NCBI GenBank assembly: GCA_964649825.1
Contig: CAZYQW010000121.1
Coordinates: 62,001-126,000, forward strand
Reading direction: 5' to 3'
Source: CAZYQW01 sp964649825
GTDB lineage: Bacteria; Planctomycetota; B15-G4; JADJEK01
Length of the DNA stretch: 64,000 bases
The notes under the pieces are model-generated. The model was not told where the DNA came from, ran no database searches, and worked only from the letters and a program-made list of their open reading frames with translations. Each line of letters begins with the position of its first letter. The stretch's first letter is position 1. The position numbers were made by a program, and so were the translations under genes. This document shows positions 1-9,435 of this stretch, one piece after another.

Positions 1-2183
<2,183 letters not shown>

Positions 2184-2323
2184 GGGTCTTGAACGACGCG
2201 GGGTCGGGACCCGGGGGGGGGATCGCTCCCCGGCTGTTGCTTCTTGGTGAGGGGGGTCTATAGACTCTCTCGAGTCCCGCGCCCACCGCGATCGGCCCAT
2301 GTCACGGTGGGGTTCGGGCGGAG

Positions 2324-3271
2324 ATGTCTATGCAGAACAGCAACTGGGATCGAGCTGTCTCCGTTCGGGCTCTGGCCGCCTTGGCGGCTTTGGCCGTGGC
2401 CTTGCGGTGTGGCGTCGATTTCGCCCCCGCCCTCGTGGCCGACGCCCCCGCACCGTTCTTGGACAGCGACTTCGATGGTCTCTCCGATGGTTTCGAAACC
2501 TACCTCTCGGTCGTCTCGACGGATCCGGCGCTGGCGCCGAACTGGGTCAACGCGGACACGGACAACGATGGTCAGTCCGACGGTTTCGAATACTGCCTGT
2601 CGGGGCGTAGGTCGATCTCGACGCCGGAGCAGACGTTCCCGGTCGTGCCGAAGCTGACCCTGGGCTCCTATCAAATCGGAAGTGACTTGGTACTCACGCT
2701 TTACGTGATTCCTGGTCTGCCGGCGTCAGAAGACGACTTCGCAATGATCGCGGTTGCGCCGGGGAAGAATGGTCCGATCATGGTGCCGGTGACCGACTGG
2801 TTCAAGGTCAGCATCCAGGAAGTCGGCTTCGCGATGGATGGCGACCACGTGATGGCCGTCTTCCAGACCCGGATCCCGGTGTCGTTGCTCGCGACGACGC
2901 CGGTTGCGATCGCGGCGTTCGGGAACTTCGCGGGGGTCATGACCGGGGACAGCGCCACCTTCGCCGTGGTCGACGGCCGGGTGTATCGCTGGACCCAGCG
3001 GGTGATCCAGGGCGCCGACCCGACGGACACCGTGGTCCAGGCCGAGGCGGAACCCCAGGACGCCACCGCGACGAACGCCGTTGCGAACCAGGTCTGCAGC
3101 TCGACCGGAACGACCGTTCCCACCAACATTCCGGGGATCGTCATGAGAGTTCCCAACCCGGGTACGACGGGGTGCCACGGCGGGAGCTGGAAGTGCGTCA
3201 ACAACGATTGTCAGGAAGGCGGGCCCGCGTCGCAGCCGATGATGACGATCGACGTCGACGACTTCCTGTAG
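2324..3271 (+). CDS. secreted protein with two thrombospondin type 3-like Ca-binding repeats
   Basis: Not a recognised named family. The N-terminus has a hydrophobic stretch (VRALAALAALAVALRCGV) that looks like a signal sequence, possibly a lipobox around Cys29. Two aspartate-rich repeats follow, DSDFDGLSDGFE and DTDNDGQSDGFE, which match thrombospondin type 3 / EF-hand-like calcium loops (about residues 47-90). The remaining 220 residues are a beta-rich exported domain; the last third carries four cysteines (VCSSTG, GCHGG, KCVNNDC). A second ATG at 2330 has a better spaced Shine-Dalgarno (GGCGGAG), so the protein may begin two codons later. It stands alone between clpB and the ECF sigma operon. 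Confidence 0.75.
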   Translation: MSMQNSNWDRAVSVRALAALAALAVALRCGVDFAPALVADAPAPFLDSDFDGLSDGFETYLSVVSTDPALAPNWVNADTDNDGQSDGFEYCLSGRRSISTPEQTFPVVPKLTLGSYQIGSDLVLTLYVIPGLPASEDDFAMIAVAPGKNGPIMVPVTDWFKVSIQEVGFAMDGDHVMAVFQTRIPVSLLATTPVAIAAFGNFAGVMTGDSATFAVVDGRVYRWTQRVIQGADPTDTVVQAEAEPQDATATNAVANQVCSSTGTTVPTNIPGIVMRVPNPGTTGCHGGSWKCVNNDCQEGGPASQPMMTIDVDDFL

Positions 3272-3642
3272 AGGGAGTTCGGCCGAAGGAGTTCGGTGGC
3301 TTTTCGACCGGGGCCAGCCGGATCCGCTCGGCCGGACGACGGCGGCCAGTGCGGGGAGATCGGCTTCTCGGACCTCCAATCCGCGACCGTAAGTGGTGGC
3401 GATGCGCGGCATTTCGCTTATGCCGGGGCGGATCTCCCAGCGACCGCTCGGTTTCCGAGATCGAGGGGCATGCTCGGACGTCCATCGGATCGAAGCGGTG
3501 AGACGATCCGCCGCGAAACGCTAAAGTCTTCTCTCTTCAGTCTTTTGGTCATGTTTCGGAACTGAAAAACCTGGATCTCCACGGAACCGAAACCGAGTCT
3601 GGCCCGTCTTACGGGAAACCTCGACGGCCGGTTACGCCCGGT
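3272..3642. other. 371-bp intergenic region before the ECF sigma operon
   Basis: No convincing gene. It contains a perfect 7-bp inverted repeat, CGGATCG at 3486-3492 and CGATCCG at 3504-3510 with an 11-base loop. A locally A/T-rich stretch at about 3516-3590, unlike the GC-rich surroundings, probably holds the promoter of the sigma factor gene. Two GGAAC motifs (3558-3562 and 3583-3587) resemble ECF -35 elements, but neither has a -10 at proper spacing. Short reading frames here lack a ribosome binding site and any recognisable sequence. Confidence 0.5.
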
Positions 3643-4248
3643 ATGACGGAAGACAACGATTTTGCGATCGTCCGTCGGTGTCAGGACAGCGATCCAGAAG
3701 TCTACGAGCCCGCGTTCCACGAGCTCTACGACGTCTACCGAGATCGTGTCTTCAACACCGCGTATCGGGTCGTGGGGAACGCAGCAGATGCGGCAGACGT
3801 CTGTCAGGAAGTGTTTCTGACGGTCTTTCGCAAGATGGGTGAGTTTCAGTTCAGCTCACGGTTCTTCACCTGGCTGTATCGGATCACAGTGAATCTGAGC
3901 ATCGACAGGAAGCGACGCATTCAAGCCGCCCCCTCCTTGGTTCAGGAGGGGGGGGCCGATCTCACCGTCTTGAATGCCGTGTCCGATCGCTCGATCCACC
4001 CCCCCGACGCATGGGCGGACTCCGAGTTCGTCGAGCGCAAGGTCCAGAACTCGATCAATCGCCTGAGCCCGAAGCTTCGAGCGATCGTCGTTCTGCGGTA
4101 CATCGAAGGACTCTCCTACGGCGACATCGCCGAGGTGATGACCTGCTCGATCGGAACTGTGAAATCCCGACTGAACCGCGCTCACCGCAATCTCGAGGTC
4201 TTCCTCAAGCCAGTGGTAGAGTCGCTGGCGTGGAGGGAGAGAGAATGA
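3643..4248 (+). CDS. RNA polymerase sigma-70 factor, ECF subfamily (RpoE-like)
   Basis: Directs RNA polymerase to a stress or envelope regulon. 201 residues, the normal ECF size. Region 2 spans about residues 25-90 (YRVVGNAADAADVCQEVFLTVFRK, then FFTWLYRITVNLSIDRKRR). Region 4 spans about residues 135-190 (LSPKLRAIVVLRYIEGLSYGDIAEVM, then the HTH signature GTVKSRLNRAHRNL). Region 3 is absent, as expected for ECF factors. The stop codon overlaps the ATG of the next gene (ATGA at 4245-4248), so translation of sigma and its presumed anti-sigma is coupled. The third gene resembles RseB, so the trio looks like an envelope-stress sigma system. Confidence 0.95.
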   Translation: MTEDNDFAIVRRCQDSDPEVYEPAFHELYDVYRDRVFNTAYRVVGNAADAADVCQEVFLTVFRKMGEFQFSSRFFTWLYRITVNLSIDRKRRIQAAPSLVQEGGADLTVLNAVSDRSIHPPDAWADSEFVERKVQNSINRLSPKLRAIVVLRYIEGLSYGDIAEVMTCSIGTVKSRLNRAHRNLEVFLKPVVESLAWRERE

Positions 4249-4937
4249 CGCGCGGAAGAGGGCGTGGAGGAGGATTCGACCGGAGGGGAATGCGTCGCCC
4301 TGGTTCGTTCGAGCAGGACGTCAGGGTGATCCTCTATGCGGACGGTGGAATCGAGGCGTTGGATCCCGTGGAACGCGATGGATTCGCGCGGGAACTCGAG
4401 TCCTCGTCCGAGCTGCGTGGGGCCGTCGCGCGGGCGCGGAGCGTGCGCGAGCTGGTGAGTTCGCTCCCGAGACGCACGGCCCCTCTTTCATCTCGCCTGG
4501 CTTCGTTCGACGCTCTGTTCGAGCGCATCGACGAAGAATCGTCGTTGGTCCGTGAGTCGGTCGAGGCGCTGCCGCGCCTTCGGATGCCGGCCGTGCTCGA
4601 TGCGCAGGTGCGCGCGGCGTTGGCCTTGAACCCCGCCCCGGCCGCGCCCCGGCCGGCTGCCGCCCCCCGGCCGGCCCCGCCCGAGAGGGTGGTCCTGCGG
4701 ATCCGCCGCGTGGCCGGTCCGGCGACCGCGGCGGCGGCGATTCTCGTGACCACGATGTCGCTGTTGGGTGGGGTGCGACCCGCTCCTCCGCAACGGGTGG
4801 CGCTCATCGCCGCACAGATCGCGGAGTCCGCCGCGGTGCCGGGACGTCCCCTTCCGTCCGCCGCCCGGTCGAGTCCGCACTACGTTCCGCGTGCGAGCGA
4901 GCTTCGGTCGGCGACGGGAATTGGAGGCGGGCGATGA
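4245..4937 (+). CDS. putative membrane anti-sigma factor
   Basis: 230 residues starting at the ATG of the ATGA overlap with the ECF sigma gene; the frame stays open upstream, but that part lies inside the sigma gene. The N-terminal half (VILYADGGIEALDPVERDGF, LESSSELRGAVARARSVREL) is helical and acidic and resembles the sigma-binding end of anti-sigma factors, with a weak zf-HC2-like arrangement but no zinc ligands. A Pro/Ala-rich linker (about residues 127-145) leads to one probable membrane segment (AAAAILVTTMSLLGGV, about residues 163-180) and a short periplasmic tail. Function is inferred from position and topology. It overlaps the next gene by 4 bases (4934-4937). Confidence 0.7.
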   Translation: MTRGRGRGGGFDRRGMRRPGSFEQDVRVILYADGGIEALDPVERDGFARELESSSELRGAVARARSVRELVSSLPRRTAPLSSRLASFDALFERIDEESSLVRESVEALPRLRMPAVLDAQVRAALALNPAPAAPRPAAAPRPAPPERVVLRIRRVAGPATAAAAILVTTMSLLGGVRPAPPQRVALIAAQIAESAAVPGRPLPSAARSSPHYVPRASELRSATGIGGGR

Positions 4938-5923
4938 GGCGCCCCCTGACTCTCGTGGTGACGTCCCTCGCGCTGGGCGCGCTGGGCGCTTGCGGTCCGT
5001 CCGGCAGCGGTCCCGAGGACTTTTTCGGGAAGACGGTGGCGGACGTGGAAGCCGCGGAGACGATCACCTACCGGGCCGTTCGCAAGTACACGGACTCTAC
5101 CGGGACGGAATCCGCGTCTTACGTCGAGGAGTTCATCCAGGGACCGGACAATCGGTTCGCGCTGTCTCTGCTCGCGTTGAACGGGTTGGTGCCATCCCAG
5201 ATGAACGCGGCCGAGTACGGAGCGTTCCAACAGTTGACCGCCCTCGCCAGTTCGGGCCGGGGCAAGTATCTCGCAAAGGTGCGTGATTTTCGCATCCGTG
5301 ACGTGGAGCTCTTCTTCGCGAACTACGAGTTCGTCGTTTTCGACGCGAGCGAGGTCGTGGCCGGGCGCACCGTCCAGGTCGCGAACGTTCAGCCGCGTCA
5401 CGCCGATCGACCGTCGTACGTGATCTGGATCGACCTCGAGACCCTGGTGGTGCTCAAGTATCGGGAATACCTGCCGGGCGGCGCATTGACGGCAGAGATG
5501 GAGGTCCTCGAGATCGAATTCGCGCCGGATCTTTCGAACGTGGAGTTCGCTTCCCAACCGGTGCAGACCGAGATCGATCCGACCCAAGCCGCTTCCCTCG
5601 TGAGCTTCCCCGTGTTCGAGCTGAGCTACCTTCCGGAGGGTTTCATCCTCGCTTCGACTCGCCTTGGCGCCGCCGGACAGCCGGTCCTGATTCGGTCCTA
5701 CACGGACGGGGTCCAGGAGATTTTCTTCGCGCAGCATCCGTCGCTCACGGCGGCGGTCTCGGGGGCCGAGGGGTTCGCGCGAATGATCCTGCATGATGTC
5801 TATGGCGCGGCGACCGACGTGTCGGTGACCATGGAAGGCGTCGACCTCCACCTGCGCACGAAGCTCGATCCGAACGAAGCGGCGTTGGTTTGCGACTCCC
5901 TCCAGCGGGTCGACGTTCCCTGA
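4934..5923 (+). CDS. RseB/LolA-like outer-membrane lipoprotein, probable sigma-factor regulator
   Basis: 329 residues. The signal peptide ends in the lipobox LGAC (VVTSLALGALGAC), so the mature protein is lipid anchored at Cys20. Residues about 35-215 follow the LolA/RseB half-barrel plan (TITYRAVRKYTDSTG, VWIDLETLVVLKYREY-like segment). The C-terminal part contains YLPEGFILASTRL followed by a repeated strand pattern, as in the C-terminal domain of MucB/RseB. RseB binds the periplasmic part of RseA and senses mislocalised lipoprotein or LPS. The position directly behind sigma and anti-sigma genes, with ATGA overlaps at both junctions, supports that role. It could instead be a generic LolA-like lipid carrier. 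Confidence 0.75.
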   Translation: MRRPLTLVVTSLALGALGACGPSGSGPEDFFGKTVADVEAAETITYRAVRKYTDSTGTESASYVEEFIQGPDNRFALSLLALNGLVPSQMNAAEYGAFQQLTALASSGRGKYLAKVRDFRIRDVELFFANYEFVVFDASEVVAGRTVQVANVQPRHADRPSYVIWIDLETLVVLKYREYLPGGALTAEMEVLEIEFAPDLSNVEFASQPVQTEIDPTQAASLVSFPVFELSYLPEGFILASTRLGAAGQPVLIRSYTDGVQEIFFAQHPSLTAAVSGAEGFARMILHDVYGAATDVSVTMEGVDLHLRTKLDPNEAALVCDSLQRVDVP

Positions 5924-6062
5924 ACCCCGACCGCCCTCTACGGTCTTCTCCCGTCGTCTTCTCCCGGCGCACGAACGAAAGCGCTGTCCTTCCCGCCGTC
6001 AACGACGAGAAGAGCAGCCTCCACGAGATTCGAGTGGTTCTTCGTCGCTCTCGCGGGGTGCT

Positions 6063-7556
6063 TCAGTTCGCTTCCGGAGTGCGGCTGTAGTTCGCGAGCA
6101 CGTATTCCTTCCAGTGCTTGTCGATGTCCTCGCCGGTCCAGCCGAACACCTGTCGCAACGTCTCTTCCGAGCTCCCCTGGTACTTCCGCAGGTCTGCGAT
6201 GAACGTGCGGAACTTCTCGTTATGCTCCCGCATGAGGAAGTCGACGAGGCTCCATGACTTCGCGAGGTCGGCGAAATCGAGCTGGTTCAGCGATTTGGAG
6301 ACCAGCTCGGCGAACGGATGGGCGTCGTCGAGCGCGCCGTCGATGATGTCGAAGCAGACGAGCTGGTAGGCGCCATCCGAGTTCTTGTCGGCGACCTCGA
6401 TGTCGTTGGCGTACTTCGTGTTGGTCGAGCAGTAGACCGAGTTCGCCCCGAACTCGGTCACGGACGTGTACGCGGCGAAGCCCTCCGACAGCCACGGCGG
6501 TGCCACGCCGGCCGATCGCCAGACGATGTACGCCTGACCCACCCAGTGCGCGACCGCGCGCTCGTACGGTGTCTCGCCTTCTTCACGCGCGGCGAGCGGC
6601 TTGTTCGGGACGATCATGCCACCGCCGTCCTTGAAGAAGCGCTTGTCTTCGGCATCCCAATCCGTGACTTTGTTCTTGTCCATCCAGTCGATGAGGTCGA
6701 CGTAGGTGCCCTTCTGCTTGACGTGGAACATGAGGAACGTGCCCTGCCAGTGACGGAAGGCTGGGTCGAGCGCGAAGAGCTTGTTGCACTGGACGTAGAG
6801 CCGTTCGGCGAGCTCGATGTGCTTCAGCACCTCGGCCATCGGAAGCTGGCATCGCAACGAGAAGTGCTCGCTCGTCGCGACGGAGAACCGCGCCCCGAAG
6901 AAGTCCTCGAGCTCCTGCGCGACCGTCTCGTCCGCGGCCTGGTTCGTCTTGATCGGTTCGAGGAACGGGGCCACGTCTCCGGACACGTCGCCGATCCCGG
7001 CCATCGGATCGTTCGCGTCGGAACGCGACGTCTTCTTCTTGGCGCCGCTGCCCGACGCTGCGGCACGCTCCTTCGCCTGGCGCTTCCGTTCCTCCTCCTT
7101 CTGCTTCCGATCGGTTTCGGCGAGATCCCGCTTGGTCACCCACTTGTCGTCCACGCGCACGTAGCCGAGCTCCTCGCGGGCGGCTTCGTTGTCCTCGTCA
7201 ACGTTCAACACCTCGCGGTAGACCTTCCGCGATTCGCGGTTCAGCCGGTTCTCATCGCACCATTCCGCCAGCTCGATCAGCGCGCGGGAGTCGTTCCGAT
7301 CGACCGCTTCCCAGAGGTCTTTGAACTCCTGGGCCGGCGTCTTGCCCTTCTCGATCTTGACGATCTCTGACCGCTTGATGTCGACCGGACCGAACTTCGT
7401 TTGCACGGTCACCTGATCGTCGGTCTCCGCGATGATCTGGCCATCGATCCTCCGGCCGTCCTTTTTGACCACGGTGTCGGCAACGAGGTCGGGCACGAGT
7501 GCCACGACGAGAAGGAATCCGGAGACGATCCCGAAGGTTCCAGGTCGTCGCAACAT
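6063..7556 (-). CDS. exported DUF1570-like pseudo-peptidase (paralog 1 of 2)
   Basis: 497 residues from the ATG at 7556, chosen because it is followed at once by a signal peptide (FGIVSGFLLVVALVPDLVA) and preceded by an AG-rich Shine-Dalgarno; the frame is open 26 codons further up without support. The mature N-terminus is a small beta module (VVKKDGRRIDGQIIAETDDQ, then VQTKFGPVDIKRSEI). A helical repeat and a Lys-rich segment follow, then a C-terminal domain containing AVAHWVGQ (about residue 335) and PPWLSEGFAAYTS (about residue 354). The spacing matches gluzincin metallopeptidases (HExxH ... WLxEG), but the HExxH is replaced by HWVGQ, so it is probably inactive. Paralog of the next gene upstream on the strand; cellular role unknown. 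Confidence 0.8.
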   Translation of the reverse strand: MLRRPGTFGIVSGFLLVVALVPDLVADTVVKKDGRRIDGQIIAETDDQVTVQTKFGPVDIKRSEIVKIEKGKTPAQEFKDLWEAVDRNDSRALIELAEWCDENRLNRESRKVYREVLNVDEDNEAAREELGYVRVDDKWVTKRDLAETDRKQKEEERKRQAKERAAASGSGAKKKTSRSDANDPMAGIGDVSGDVAPFLEPIKTNQAADETVAQELEDFFGARFSVATSEHFSLRCQLPMAEVLKHIELAERLYVQCNKLFALDPAFRHWQGTFLMFHVKQKGTYVDLIDWMDKNKVTDWDAEDKRFFKDGGGMIVPNKPLAAREEGETPYERAVAHWVGQAYIVWRSAGVAPPWLSEGFAAYTSVTEFGANSVYCSTNTKYANDIEVADKNSDGAYQLVCFDIIDGALDDAHPFAELVSKSLNQLDFADLAKSWSLVDFLMREHNEKFRTFIADLRKYQGSSEETLRQVFGWTGEDIDKHWKEYVLANYSRTPEAN

Positions 7557-7677
7557 GTTTGCAGCCCTCTCTTTTCGATGGTCATCGGGAGCGGTTCGAT
7601 ACGGGATTATAGTACGAGCGCGGGTCGTGAACAACGCGCCCGACCTCTCCCATCGATCTCGGAGACTCCTCGAACCG

Positions 7678-9189
7678 TCAATCCTCGATCGGGGGATGGG
7701 GACGCAGATTGGCCTTGGCCCATTCCTCGAACTCTGCCTCGAGGTGGTCGGCGGTCTCCTGGAACGCCAATTCGAACGCCTCGGGCTCCGAGGTCCGGAC
7801 CCGCATCGCGAACTTCTCCTGGTACACCGCGCGGCAGTAGGCCACGAACTCCTTGGGGCGCGTCTCCATGAGGTAGAACGTGAGGAAGTACGCCTTGACG
7901 ATCTCGCGCGCCGTGATCTCCTCGGCGATCTTCTCCTTGAAGTCTCCGATCCGGGGGAGGTCGGCGCGGAACGCGGGGTCCACGCACTGCTTGTACCAGG
8001 CGGCGAAATCCTGCAGCTTGATGTCCCACTTCTCGATGTGCTCGTAGCCCGTGTATTCGGTGATCGAGAGGGTTCGGAACCCGTTCATCTTCCCCTCGTA
8101 GTAGTGCGAGATGCCGGACTCCACCCAACCGGGCATCGCGCCGCCGCGCTTGAAGCGCCGGATCATCAGGTTGCCGTTGTAGTGGTGGATGAACCCGAGC
8201 AGGCTCGTCATCCTCGATCCGCCCCCCTTGAGATGGCGTCCCATCGAAGCGACGATCAGAGGCCGCGGGAAGAAGATGGGGAACGAGAACGCGTCGACGT
8301 ACCGGTCGTTGATGTTCGTCGGCGGGTTGTAGAGCTTGTGCATGTAGCCGCCCGGCTCCGCGAACTTCGTCACCATGTCGGGCTCGGGGAGGACGTAGAC
8401 CGGGATCGGATAGAAGTCCATGATGTTCTCTTCGATCTCGTCCGGCTGGAAGAACTGCGAGAAGTGAGCGAACGCCGCCTCGAGCGACTCGAGAACCTCG
8501 ATCTGCTCCGGCTCGTCGAGGAGGGATCGAAGCGCGTAGTGCTCGGACTCGCGAATCTCGAGATCGACCCCGAGGATGGGGAGCATGTTCTCCTGCGCCT
8601 GCAGGGTGTAGATCTCCTTCCAACGTAGCCATTGTCCGTTGTAGAGCTCGAATCCCTGCAGCCGCTTGGCCGTGTCCTCCTTGATCCACTTGCCCTTGTA
8701 GAGGACGCGGCCGCGCTCCTTCATCTGATCGGTCAAGTCGGCCTTGTAGGCCTCGACTTCCTCTGGCGTGGCGAACCACTGCCCGTCGAACGAGACGTGG
8801 CCGAGCGCTTCACGCGCCCCGAGGTGGTTGGGATCGTGCGCGACGACCTGCTCCAGGATCTCCTTGTGCTCCTTCTTGAGCTTCTGCGCCTCCGCGTACA
8901 ACGCGACCTCGTACAGCTTGGCGGCGTCGGTCCCGGCCGCGACCAGACGAGCCTTCACCTCCTCCTTGGGGAGCCGCTGATACTCGATGCTCTCGATCTT
9001 CGACCGCTCGATCGTCATCGAGCCGAACTTCGTCTGCACCGAGATCGTCGATCCGCTGTCGGTCAGGATCTTCCCCTCGATCTTCTGACCCGACTTCAGG
9101 TGGATGACGTCGGCGCTCGCGGAAGATGCGGCGACGAGGACCAGGAGGATCGTGAGCAGGATCGAAGTCGCATTGGGGCGGTGCATCAT
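7678..9189 (-). CDS. exported DUF1570-like pseudo-peptidase (paralog 2 of 2)
   Basis: 503 residues with an N-terminal signal peptide (SILLTILLVLVAASSASA); the start may be the second ATG at 9186. It shares its whole architecture with the gene at 6063-7556: the beta module VIHLKSGQKIEGKIL ... VQTKFGSMTIERSKIESI, a helical region, WYT-like motifs (FDGQWFATPEEV, YKGKWIKEDT, YNGQWLRWKEI), then a gluzincin-like domain with FIHHYNGN (about residue 332) and PGWVESGISHYYEG (about residue 351). The HExxH is again lost (HHYNGN), while the following WVESG keeps the glutamate position. Tandem duplication with divergence is the simplest reading. The two genes are separated by 121 bases and are probably co-transcribed. 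Confidence 0.8.
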   Translation of the reverse strand: MMHRPNATSILLTILLVLVAASSASADVIHLKSGQKIEGKILTDSGSTISVQTKFGSMTIERSKIESIEYQRLPKEEVKARLVAAGTDAAKLYEVALYAEAQKLKKEHKEILEQVVAHDPNHLGAREALGHVSFDGQWFATPEEVEAYKADLTDQMKERGRVLYKGKWIKEDTAKRLQGFELYNGQWLRWKEIYTLQAQENMLPILGVDLEIRESEHYALRSLLDEPEQIEVLESLEAAFAHFSQFFQPDEIEENIMDFYPIPVYVLPEPDMVTKFAEPGGYMHKLYNPPTNINDRYVDAFSFPIFFPRPLIVASMGRHLKGGGSRMTSLLGFIHHYNGNLMIRRFKRGGAMPGWVESGISHYYEGKMNGFRTLSITEYTGYEHIEKWDIKLQDFAAWYKQCVDPAFRADLPRIGDFKEKIAEEITAREIVKAYFLTFYLMETRPKEFVAYCRAVYQEKFAMRVRTSEPEAFELAFQETADHLEAEFEEWAKANLRPHPPIED

Positions 9190-9435
9190 GGTTCCTCGCT
9201 GGAGCCTCGGGGGGTCGCGGGGTCGTGCGTCACGAGTCGCTCCCCGGGATCACCGCATGGGACGGTAAACGGCGGAGGTTTCTTCCGCAACGCTTGGTCG
9301 GCGCGCCACTGCTTCTCGCCGCCGAGCTCGTCGCCGGGTGCCGGTGCCGCGGCGAGTCCCCGGCCACGCTCGTCAGAGATGTACGGCCGAGGTGGTTCCC
9401 GCGCGGATACAATTTGGCACTGCTGACTTCCATCT

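Noticed and set aside
3558..3587. GGAAC motifs as autoregulated ECF promoter
   Set aside because: Two copies occur, but neither is followed by a TCT/CGTC-type -10 at 16-17 bases; kept only as a remark on the intergenic region.
9415..9420. TGGCAC just before the kinase-sigma54 gene as a sigma54 -24 element
   Set aside because: No TTGC or similar -12 element follows at the required spacing (next bases are TGCTGACTTC), so it is a chance match.
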